NCBI GenBank assembly: GCA_046727175.1
Contig: JBKPCD010000237.1
Coordinates: 1-29,778 of the forward strand
Source of the DNA: JBKPCD01 sp046727175
Lineage (GTDB): Bacteria; Acidobacteriota; Vicinamibacteria; Vicinamibacterales; 2-12-FULL-66-21
Length of the DNA: 29,778 nt
Reading direction: 5' to 3'
Made by a program: the position numbers and the translations under genes. The notes beneath the pieces were generated by a model. That model ran no database searches, was not told the origin of the DNA, and saw only the letters and a list, made by a program, of their open reading frames with translations. Shown here in pieces: positions 8,106 to 14,565 of the stretch. How positions within the stretch are numbered: position 1 is the stretch's first letter; the number at the start of each line of letters is the position of its first letter.

Positions 8106-8134
8106 AGTGTAAGCACAGCAGGATGTCACTTCAA
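8106..8134 (-). promoter_or_regulatory. Sigma70-type promoter of the membrane protein gene
   Basis: Minus strand TTGAAG (8134-8129), a 17-nt spacer and TACACT (8111-8106), followed after 7 nt by ATG (8098). This predicts transcription starting at or next to the start codon, hence a leaderless mRNA. Confidence 0.5.
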
Positions 8135-8269
8135 AGGAGGTCAGGTCGCGCCTCCTTGTCGATCTCCCGGTCCGCCGTTCGACGTGTAGATGGAGCGCGA
8201 CAGCCGGCGAGGCAAACCGAAACCGGAAGCGGCCGGATCGTGCACGAATTGAGGTTTAATCAACGGTCA

Positions 8270-8275
8270 AAGGAG
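8270..8275 (+). promoter_or_regulatory. Shine-Dalgarno AAGGAG of the YCII gene
   Basis: AAGGAG followed by 8 nt and the ATG at 8284; it fixes the start. The gap 8135-8269 between the divergent genes otherwise shows no gene. Confidence 0.7.
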
Positions 8276-8283
8276 AAATCTCG

Positions 8284-8688
8284 ATGCGATTCCTGTCGAT
8301 TTACAAGGCCGTGGAACGGAACACCCCGCCGACCGTGGAAGAGATGACGCGGATGGGCAAGCTGATCGAGGACAGCATGAAGGCGGGCGTTCTGCTCGCG
8401 ACCGAGGGATGCCTCCCGAGCGCCAAAGGCGCCCGCGTGAGGCGTTCGGGCCACACGGTGACCGTCACGGACGGACCGTTCACCGAATCGAAGGAGCTAA
8501 TCGCGGGCTTTGCCATTCTCGAGGCGGACTCGAAGCAACACGCGATCGAGCTGACAAGAGAGTTTCTGAGCGTCGCTGGCGATGGCGAGTGCGAGATTCG
8601 TCAGATCGCCGAAGCTGGTGACTGTGGACCCCACACCGGCGACGCGGTGCAGCAGCAGGCCAGACTCGCGGAACAGTTCACCAGCTGA
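8284..8688 (+). CDS. YCII-related (DGPF) domain protein
   Basis: 134 residues covering one YCII/DGPF-type ferredoxin-like fold. It starts MRFLSIYKAVERN with a helix TVEEMTRMGKLIEDSMKAGVLL. The family motif DGPFTESKE is at 63-71, followed by GFAILEADSKQHAIELTREFL. Members are small cytoplasmic alpha-beta barrels. Many sit beside extracytoplasmic-function sigma factors, and their chemistry is mostly unknown. Here no sigma factor is adjacent: the neighbours are a divergent membrane protein and a convergent DUF1080 gene. The C-terminal 25 residues (after DCGPH) look like a disordered tail. The start is secure because of the AAGGAG. Confidence 0.9.
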   Translation: MRFLSIYKAVERNTPPTVEEMTRMGKLIEDSMKAGVLLATEGCLPSAKGARVRRSGHTVTVTDGPFTESKELIAGFAILEADSKQHAIELTREFLSVAGDGECEIRQIAEAGDCGPHTGDAVQQQARLAEQFTS

Positions 8689-8722
8689 CGCGGGCGTTCA
8701 CGAACAGAATCGCGGGCCTTGG

Positions 8723-8747
8723 GGTGCCCGGCGGTGCGCCGGGCACC
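8723..8747. terminator. Perfect GC-rich hairpin between convergent genes
   Basis: GGTGCCCGGC (8723-8732) and its exact reverse complement (8738-8747) with a 5-nt loop. It lies between the stops of the YCII gene (plus) and the DUF1080 gene (minus). There is no T-tract, but position and stem suit a shared terminator or transcript stabiliser. Confidence 0.6.
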
Positions 8748-8755
8748 TGCCACCG

Positions 8756-9472
8756 TCACTTGATCTCCGGCGCAGCCAGTTCGGGGCTCGTGATGCCAGG
8801 TGGAAGCTCCAGGGTTCGGATGTTCCGGAAATGAATCTCCGCGCCTTCCGATTCAAGGCACAAGTAACCGTTCTTCTGAGTCGAGCGCGTGATGCCGTTG
8901 ACGAACTTGCCGTTGACGGCAAGCTTGATTGTCCCATCGACCGCGACGACGTCGTAGGCGTTCCATTCGCCTTTGCCCTTGCACCGGTTCTCGAGCGATT
9001 GGCTGCGCTCGCCGCGCGGATTGTCGGGGATCGTCCTGACACCGCCGACGCCGAAGAGCTCGCCGTGGACGTATGCGATGGGTGGCGTCACGCCGTTTTG
9101 CTTGTTCAGGTTTGGCCATTCGAGCTCCAGCATCTGGACCTCGACGCCGTTCGGCAGCCGCGTCTCGGGGTTGGGCTGTGCGTTGCTCCACACGAAGACG
9201 CCCGAATTCCCGCCAGCCTCCATGTGCATCCACTCGATATGCAGCACGAAGTTCTCGTACTGCTTCGCGCTGCGCATCACGCCGATCGGACGCCCGGAGC
9301 AGATCAACTCACCGTCTCGAGCCTTCCACGTGTCTTCGGCCGTGTTGACGTTGACCCACCCGGCGAGGTCGCGGCCGTTGAAGAGATCCACGAACGGCGG
9401 ACCCGACGACTGGCCGGCAACTGCCAGAGGCAGGACGACGCACAGAAAGACAACCGCTGCGATGTGCTTCAT
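8756..9472 (-). CDS. Exported DUF1080 (3-keto-disaccharide hydrolase-type) protein
   Basis: 238 residues. Residues 1-20 form a Sec signal peptide (MKHIAAVV...LAVAGQ). The rest is a single DUF1080 domain, a concanavalin/LamG-like beta-sandwich. It opens with FVDLFNGRDLAGWVNVN, continues DGELICSGRP, IEWMHMEAGGNSGVFVW, and ends with GAEIHFRNIRTLEL. The family is described as 3-keto-disaccharide hydrolases and carbohydrate-binding proteins, so a role on oligosaccharides outside the inner membrane is likely. The exact substrate is unknown. The frame is open upstream, but the start is set by the signal peptide. TAATCT lies 8 nt before this ATG and there is no Shine-Dalgarno, again suggesting a leaderless mRNA. 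No sugar dehydrogenase or transporter is adjacent. Confidence 0.9.
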   Translation of the reverse strand: MKHIAAVVFLCVVLPLAVAGQSSGPPFVDLFNGRDLAGWVNVNTAEDTWKARDGELICSGRPIGVMRSAKQYENFVLHIEWMHMEAGGNSGVFVWSNAQPNPETRLPNGVEVQMLELEWPNLNKQNGVTPPIAYVHGELFGVGGVRTIPDNPRGERSQSLENRCKGKGEWNAYDVVAVDGTIKLAVNGKFVNGITRSTQKNGYLCLESEGAEIHFRNIRTLELPPGITSPELAAPEIK

Positions 9473-9480
9473 GACGCAGC

Positions 9481-9486
9481 AGATTA
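9481..9486 (-). promoter_or_regulatory. -10-like box of the DUF1080 gene
   Basis: Minus-strand TAATCT, 8 nt before the ATG at 9472, with no Shine-Dalgarno. A clear -35 is not visible. Confidence 0.35.
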
Positions 9487-9489
9487 CCA

Positions 9490-9600
9490 GTTCACAGGTT
9501 CCTGGTTCACGGGTTCCTGGTTCCTGGTCTTCAGTTCTGATATGACCGCAACGGCCGGCACTCGCGAACTGGGAACCTGGAACCGGTGAACCGGGAACCC
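9490..9600. repeat. GGTTCCTGG word repeats in inverted orientation
   Basis: Left block (about 9495-9530) has tandem GGTTCCTGGTTC words. Right block (about 9569-9600) has the complementary GGGAACCTGGAACC words. Together they form a degenerate long inverted repeat around a unique centre, upstream of the DUF1080 gene. No coding sequence is seen. Confidence 0.6.
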
Positions 9601-9601
9601 C

Positions 9602-9631
9602 ACGCAGGATGCGTTTTTCAGCATCCTGCGT
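9602..9631. terminator. Perfect hairpin at the end of the Fis-type remnant
   Basis: ACGCAGGATGC (9602-9612) and its exact reverse complement (9621-9631) with an 8-nt loop containing TTTTT. The stem begins in the TAA of the minus-strand regulator remnant, as expected for its original terminator or a palindromic repeat element that lands on stop codons. Confidence 0.6.
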
Positions 9632-9783
9632 TAGGAGGCAACCGGCGCCTCCAGGGCGTACCGCCGCAAACGGACGTACAGCTGCGTCCGTGTGAGCCCC
9701 AGGCGCCGTGCCGCTTTTGCTTTGTTCCAATCGGTCTCACGCAGCACGCGCTCGATCGTCCGACGCTCCGCGGCGTGCAGATC
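9631..9783 (-). pseudogene. C-terminal remnant of a Fis-type (NtrC-family) transcription regulator
   Basis: The last 50 codons of a sigma54-dependent-type regulator survive: DLHAAERRTIERVLRETDW, then NKAKAARRLGLTRTQLYVRL and a short tail to TAA (9631). The A-ARRLGL-TRTQLY block is the Fis-type helix-turn-helix found at the C-terminus of NtrC-family activators. There is no AAA+ core, receiver domain or start codon. Upstream, the sequence changes without a gap into an RND adaptor gene in a different frame (junction about 9781-9790). It is therefore a gene stump with no plausible expression as a regulator. Confidence 0.8.
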
Positions 9784-10240
9784 GGTCGAGCAACTGGCGC
9801 GGCACCGCCTCCTGCTCGATCAGGACCTGATAACGCTGAAGATCCTGCTGCGCGTTCTTCAACGCCGCCGCATCCTTCGCTGCTTGCCCTTGCGCCTGTT
9901 CCAGCTGCACCTGGAACGGACGTGGATCGATCTGCGCGAGGAGCTCCCCCTCGCGGACGAGCTGCCCTTCGCGAAAGGCAACCGTGTTCAGCTGACCGTC
10001 CACTCTGGGCCGAACCGTCACGGTTTTCAGCGCGGTGACGGTCCCGAGACCCGTCAGATACGCGCCGACGTCGCCGACGCGTGCGGGAGAAGCGACGACA
10101 GAGATCGCTGGCGCCGGCGATCCATCGCGAGCCGCCAGGACGGTGCGGCCGGACGAGATCTTCGACAACACATCGGACGCACCGATCACGCCGACCGCAC
10201 CGAGCGCCAACAGCCACCATCTTCGCGCCTCCCGCGTCAT
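9737..10240 (-). pseudogene. Truncated RND efflux adaptor (MdtA-like), N-terminal third only
   Basis: The ORF encodes 167 residues, of which about 150 match the membrane-fusion protein family. A signal/anchor region starts MTREARRWWLLALGAVG. The conserved barrel-sandwich entry follows as VGAYLTGLGTVTALKTVTVR, PRVDGQLNTVAFREGQLV and AQIDPRPFQVQLEQAQ, then the first alpha-hairpin helix to QEAVPRQLLD. Homology stops there, at about 9785, and the frame runs a few codons into the regulator remnant. The second lipoyl half, beta-barrel and membrane-proximal domains are missing (family proteins are about 380-420 residues), so it cannot join a pump. The start is well supported: GGAGG 4 nt before the ATG at 10240. 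A short inverted repeat GTGAA-AC-TTCAC (10252-10263) lies just upstream. No RND pump gene follows. Confidence 0.8.
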
Positions 10241-10528
10241 TTCACCTCCGAGTGAAACTTCACACTCCGCCCAGGCTCCGTCGACGATGCTCACCGCAAA
10301 GGAAAGGCCAGAAGGATCCACAAGAACGATGCGGGGCCTTGCGCGTTGATGCCGATGGTCGAGGTACGAGAGTGCGTATTCCTGCGCAGGCACGGCGAAA
10401 GGGGACTCTCGTAATAACGGGCGGAAGAGATGGCCAGAGATTTGCGGTCAGGTCTGGCGCTGGCGTAAGCGCGACCGAGGACTTCGATCCATGCGTGCTC
10501 CTGGACCTGCCGACGTGCTCTTCATCAC
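10241..10528. other. Divergent upstream region between two truncated genes
   Basis: 288 nt between the starts of the minus-strand adaptor fragment and the plus-strand two-TM fragment. It should hold both original promoters. I see no gene and no convincing -35/-10 pair; only the adaptor Shine-Dalgarno (10245-10249) is clear. Confidence 0.4.
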
Positions 10529-10786
10529 GTGATGCGTGCCCAGGCGCATCGTCGCCATCTGTTTCCACTCCTTGTCGTGGCGAGCCTCGCGGCGTCGCAG
10601 GGGATCGAGGTCGTCGTCAATCATGTCCTGCGCCCGAACGCCGTAGAGATCACGTGGATCAGCGATGCCGTCCTCGTCGGCGGATTCACGGTCGTCACGT
10701 GGCTGTGGTGGCGGTTGCGCAACGCACAAATCGCGCTGACGGACCTCGAGCGTCAACAGATCGTCACGGACACACAACTGACGTGA
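10529..10786 (+). pseudogene. Short two-TM ORF, probably the truncated N-terminus of a signalling protein
   Basis: 85 codons starting GTG-ATG. Two hydrophobic helices (about 12-30 and 44-62) flank a short loop. A charged helix then follows, ALTDLERQQIVTDTQLT, and ends abruptly at TGA. This layout (two TM segments, then a signalling helix with LERQQIVTDTQL) resembles the region leading into the phosphatase domain of membrane RsbU/SpoIIE-type phosphatases, or a histidine kinase. No such domain follows. The next gene starts in an overlapping GTGA. It could instead be a genuine small membrane protein coupled to the lipoprotein, but the abrupt end and the truncated neighbour at the other side of the shared promoter region favour a fragment. 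Confidence 0.5.
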
Positions 10787-11937
10787 GGACCACTTTTCTC
10801 GCCGCAGCAGGCATGTCCGCATTGATGGCAACCGGGTGCGCGCATGGGATCAGGATTGACACCGGCACCGAGCCGCCGCCGCGGCTCTCGGAGTACCACA
10901 CGTTCTTCATATTGCCGGGTCATTCGTCTGGCAGCCGTGACGCTGACCAGCGAATCCAGTCCGATATCAGCGCGGCATTCGACGGAAAAGGCTGGATCGA
11001 GGTTCCACGAAATGAAGCCGAGGCTGTCGTCGTGATCCACACGGCGACGCCCGACAGCCGCACGAGCGCGGCGTTCTACCAGGGATGGGGTGGCTGGGGC
11101 TGGCGTCAGACCAGTTCTCCCAGCGCCGGGAGCGGGGACTACAAGGTGGGCTCTCTGATCGTCGACATCTTCGACGCGCGAACGAAACGTGCCGTCTGGC
11201 ACGGAGTCGCGACCGATGCGGTTCCCGACTATCGCAGCAAGAAGAGTCGACTGACGGATACTGCGGTGCAGAAGATGTTCAGAGCCCTCCCGAACACCGA
11301 GACTACGTACAATCAATCGCTGCCGTCGCTGCCGGCTGTCGTCGACCTGCCGGAGATTGTCTTCGCGCAGTCCCCCGCGTTGCTCGTTCGAGTGGAGGGT
11401 GATCCGCTGTACCGCGGCGTCGACGGCACCGGCCTCTCGCGCATCACGAACACGCGCTCGTTCATCGTTCGCGACGAAAGCGGTATCCACTATTTGAGGA
11501 TCCCGGACGTGTGGATGCAGGCGTACGCGCTCACCGGCTGGTGGTCTCCCGCCGGCACCGTCCCGGATGGCGCGGAAGCCGCGCTGAGGGAGGCCGTCGA
11601 CGCGAACGTCGTCGACAAGCTCGACCTGCGCGGCTCCGTCGGGGCGGACGACGACGGGGCCGGCCTTCCGACGGTCTATGTGTCGACGATGCCCGTGGAG
11701 CTGATTGTGACCGACGGCACGCCGGAATACGTCCCGATGGGAGGGACATCGTTGCTCTACGTGAAGAACACGTCGAGTCACGTCTTCAAGGAGCCGACCG
11801 ATCAAGAGATCTACGTCTTCGCGTCGGGACGATGGTTCCGCGCGTGGACGAGCGACGGGCCCTGGCAGCCGCTCGCCACCGACGAACTGCCTGCCGATCT
11901 GGCGAAGGTATCGGATACGCTGCTGCAGAATCAATGA
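10783..11937 (+). CDS. DUF4136-type lipoprotein with a second C-terminal domain, probable fusion
   Basis: 384 residues from GTG 10783. The leader MRTTFLAAAGMSALMATGC has a plausible lipobox with C19, so it is likely lipid-anchored. Residues 23-170 resemble DUF4136: SEYHTFFILPG, RIQSDISAAFDGKGWIEV, VGSLIVDIFDARTKRAVWHGVA, ending AVQKMFRALP. Residues 185-375 are different. DLPEIVFAQSPALLVRVEG, NTRSFIVRD, then TVYVSTMPVELIVTDGTPEY and GRWFRAWTSDGPW look like the repeated segment of proteins annotated as carbohydrate-binding family V/XII. The protein stops after one such unit, where that family normally continues. I infer a fusion formed at about 11290-11320, maybe by deletion. The frame is open, so it may be expressed. 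Alternative starts lack a signal peptide. Confidence 0.7.
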   Translation: MRTTFLAAAGMSALMATGCAHGIRIDTGTEPPPRLSEYHTFFILPGHSSGSRDADQRIQSDISAAFDGKGWIEVPRNEAEAVVVIHTATPDSRTSAAFYQGWGGWGWRQTSSPSAGSGDYKVGSLIVDIFDARTKRAVWHGVATDAVPDYRSKKSRLTDTAVQKMFRALPNTETTYNQSLPSLPAVVDLPEIVFAQSPALLVRVEGDPLYRGVDGTGLSRITNTRSFIVRDESGIHYLRIPDVWMQAYALTGWWSPAGTVPDGAEAALREAVDANVVDKLDLRGSVGADDDGAGLPTVYVSTMPVELIVTDGTPEYVPMGGTSLLYVKNTSSHVFKEPTDQEIYVFASGRWFRAWTSDGPWQPLATDELPADLAKVSDTLLQNQ

Positions 11938-11994
11938 CCCGTCGCGGCCTTGGCTTCGTCAAACTTCCAGCACACAATTGCGTATCACGTTCTG

Positions 11995-14445
11995 ATGCGC
12001 AATCTGCTGGATTCGTTTCGTCGCGACCTCCGCTCCACGATTCGCACGCTCGCAGCGCGGCCCGCGTGGACGGCAGCGGCAATTCTGTGCCTCGCGATTG
12101 CTACCGGCGCGAACACCGCCGCTTTCACCGTCGTGAATGGCCTGCTGCTGCGGCCGCTTCCGTTCGACGAGCCTCAGCGACTCGTGGTGGTCGCAATTCA
12201 CGAGCCGACTAAGGCATCCACGCGGCCCTTCAGCCTGTACGAGTACCGCGAGCTGGCGAGTCGGTCTGGGCCGACCGGTATGTTTCTCGCACGAACGTTT
12301 TTTCCTTTGAGCCTTGCGTCGACAGACGGCGCTCGAATGGCGCAGGCCGAGCTGGTCAGCGGTAATTATTTCGAGACGCTCCGGGTACGTCCGTTCATAG
12401 GACATTTCTTCGACGGCAGTGCCGATCGCGAAGGCACTCCGCCGCTCGTCGTCTTGAGCCATCGGCTCTGGCAGCTTCGTTTCGACGGGAACCCTGACGT
12501 CATCGGCCAATCCGTCCGGGTCAACGGTCGGCCCGCGGTGATCGCTGCGGTCGCGCCAGCCGGGTTCGTCGGCGCCATGCAGCTCGTCGCGGCGGATCTC
12601 TGGCTGCCTGCAGCGATGTATCCCGACCTTGCCGGATCGGCTGATTCGACGACGGTCCCGATGTTCGGGGTCATGGGGCGGCTGGCCGACGGAGCGACGA
12701 TCGCGGAAGCGGAGGCGCGGCTCACATCAAGCCTTGCAACGTACGTGGATCCGGGTGCTACGCGGGCACCGCTCGCGGTGATCGTGAAGCCGGCGGCAGG
12801 ATTCGGCGTCCCGGTTGCCGTCCACGGCGCGATACTCACGCTCTCGGGTTTCATCTACGCCATGATGGCGCTGCTGATGACGGTGGCGTGCGCCAACGTC
12901 GCTGCCCTCGTGCTCGCGCGCGGCACCGGCCGCCGTCGCGAGATCGCAGTGCGCCTGAGCCTCGGCGCGTCACGAATGCGCGTCGCGCGCCAGCTGCTGA
13001 CTGAGAGTGTCGTGCTGGCGGTCGCAGGATGTACCGCTGGAACGATCCTCGCCGTCTGGCTGACCGGGTTGCTCGTGGCGCGACTCGCCACGCCGTTTCA
13101 GTACGTCAGCTACGCGATCGATGTGCACCCCGACGCACGCGTGTTCACGTACTCAGCGATCGCGACAGCGGCGGCGGCAGTGCTCTGCGGAATTGCACCG
13201 ATTCGATCCGCGGGCAAAGTCGACGTCGTCGACGCGATCAAACAATCGGCGGCAAAAGGCGGCTCCCACGAGGGGATGCGGACGCTTAATACGATGATCG
13301 TCGTCCAGTTTGCCGTCTCGACGACGCTGCTTGTCGCGGCGGGCCTGCTCGTGCGCACCTACATCGGCGTCCAATCGATGCGTCCCGCGTTCGACACCAC
13401 CGGGCTCGTCACGTCTACCCTCGACGTCGATCAGGTGCGGCTCGATCGCACCGCCGGAATTCAGCTGTTTCGAACGATAACGGAGCGACTCGCGGCGATC
13501 CCCGGAGTCATCGACGTCGCCCTCACACGCGATGCTCCCTTCACGTTGGGCAGCACGAAGAACGTCGTCGCGCGTGCGGGCTCTCGAACAGATTCTGCCG
13601 AGAGGACTGTTTCGGTTGGCGCGATGGCGGTTTCGCCACGGTTCTTCAGGACGCTCGGCCTGGTAATGCGTCAAGGACGATCGTTCGACGAAGTCGAACC
13701 GTCGGGCGCGTCCGTCGCGATTGTCAACGAGGCCATGGCTGGACGCCTGTGGCCCGACGTTTCGCCGCTAGGACAGACGTTCAGGATCGACCCGGGCGGT
13801 CCTGAACGGCTCGAGGTCATCGGCGTCGTATCGAACATCGAAGAAGGATCGCTGGATCAGCCGTTGCAGCCTGCGTTCTATCAGCCGTTTCCGTACGTGT
13901 ACGCTCCGCGCATGACAGTGGTCTTGCGAGTCCAACGGGATCCCACCCTCGTCTCTGGCGACATCCGTCGAACGATTCGAGACGTGAACGAGGATCTCTC
14001 CATCGTGGACTTGCGGGCGGTTGACGACTGGCTCGACCTGCGAGCGGATCAGCGACGAATTCCGGCCGCTGCTCTTACGCTCGTGGGATTGCTGGGACTC
14101 CTGCTGAGCGCCGTCGGACTCTACGGCGTCGTCGCGTACGCCGTCCGCGAACGCGCCCGGGAGCTCGGGATTCGGCTCGCACTGGGCGCGCGACCTGGCG
14201 ACGTGCGGCGTCTGGTTCTGCGGCAAGGCTTCACGATCATCGGGGTCGGCCTGGCGATCGGGACCGCAGTGAGTCTCGCGTACGCGCAATTCGTGAGGAG
14301 TACGCTGTTCGGCGTCGGCACGGTCGATCCCGTCACTCTGGCCGTCGTGTGCGCAGTACTCGTAACGACGGGGTTCGTAGCGCTGTATTTCCCGGCGCGG
14401 TGGGCGTCAGGCGTCGAGCCTGCGCATACGCTTCGAAGCGAATGA
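11995..14445 (+). CDS. ADOP-family ABC permease (MacB/FtsX-type), orphan
   Basis: 816 residues in the duplicated FtsX layout of acidobacterial orphan permeases. TM1 (about 25-50, LCLAIATGANTAAFTVVNGL) is followed by the first MacB-like periplasmic core (60-265). TM2-4 come with the cytoplasmic coupling motif RRREIAVRLSLGASR, then a second anchor helix and second core (about 450-660). The last three helices carry a second coupling motif, RARELGIRLALGARPGDV. Such proteins are thought to move substrates across, or pull lipoproteins from, the inner membrane with an ATPase encoded elsewhere. No ATPase or adaptor gene adjoins it here. I chose ATG 11995 over the upstream TTG because the family begins close to MRNLLDSFRRDLR. 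There is no clear Shine-Dalgarno. It starts 57 nt after the DUF4136 gene. Confidence 0.88.
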   Translation: MRNLLDSFRRDLRSTIRTLAARPAWTAAAILCLAIATGANTAAFTVVNGLLLRPLPFDEPQRLVVVAIHEPTKASTRPFSLYEYRELASRSGPTGMFLARTFFPLSLASTDGARMAQAELVSGNYFETLRVRPFIGHFFDGSADREGTPPLVVLSHRLWQLRFDGNPDVIGQSVRVNGRPAVIAAVAPAGFVGAMQLVAADLWLPAAMYPDLAGSADSTTVPMFGVMGRLADGATIAEAEARLTSSLATYVDPGATRAPLAVIVKPAAGFGVPVAVHGAILTLSGFIYAMMALLMTVACANVAALVLARGTGRRREIAVRLSLGASRMRVARQLLTESVVLAVAGCTAGTILAVWLTGLLVARLATPFQYVSYAIDVHPDARVFTYSAIATAAAAVLCGIAPIRSAGKVDVVDAIKQSAAKGGSHEGMRTLNTMIVVQFAVSTTLLVAAGLLVRTYIGVQSMRPAFDTTGLVTSTLDVDQVRLDRTAGIQLFRTITERLAAIPGVIDVALTRDAPFTLGSTKNVVARAGSRTDSAERTVSVGAMAVSPRFFRTLGLVMRQGRSFDEVEPSGASVAIVNEAMAGRLWPDVSPLGQTFRIDPGGPERLEVIGVVSNIEEGSLDQPLQPAFYQPFPYVYAPRMTVVLRVQRDPTLVSGDIRRTIRDVNEDLSIVDLRAVDDWLDLRADQRRIPAAALTLVGLLGLLLSAVGLYGVVAYAVRERARELGIRLALGARPGDVRRLVLRQGFTIIGVGLAIGTAVSLAYAQFVRSTLFGVGTVDPVTLAVVCAVLVTTGFVALYFPARWASGVEPAHTLRSE

Positions 14446-14552
14446 GAACCGGAAGTTCAGTCGCGGCTCAGAAAATGCCGCCCGTAACTCGGTGGCTCAG
14501 TGGCTCGGATCGCCGGGATTCGGGATCGGGATTCGGAACGCGGCGGCTGACA

Positions 14553-14558
14553 TACAAT
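14553..14558 (+). promoter_or_regulatory. -10-like TACAAT before the kinase gene
   Basis: TACAAT ends 7 nt before the ATG at 14566 and there is no Shine-Dalgarno, suggesting a leaderless transcript. Just upstream (14510-14537) is a degenerate GGGATTCGG/GGCTCAGTGG word repeat. Confidence 0.45.
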
Positions 14559-14565
14559 TCCGGCC

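Noticed and set aside
9481..9631. CRISPR-like array in the repeat-rich gap near 9.5 kb
   Set aside because: The words are 7-12 nt, degenerate and inverted, without regular spacers or cas genes.
10081..10782. Upstream extension of the DUF4136 frame
   Set aside because: It has no similarity or signal peptide and overlaps the divergent region and the two-TM ORF; the signal peptide begins at 10783.
11938..11994. TTG start at 11950 for the first permease
   Set aside because: A rare codon with no Shine-Dalgarno, and the extra 15 residues precede the conserved cytoplasmic N-terminus.
11995..14445. Functional MacAB-type efflux operon with the MdtA-like adaptor
   Set aside because: The adaptor is truncated, on the other strand and separated by other genes; no ATPase gene is present.
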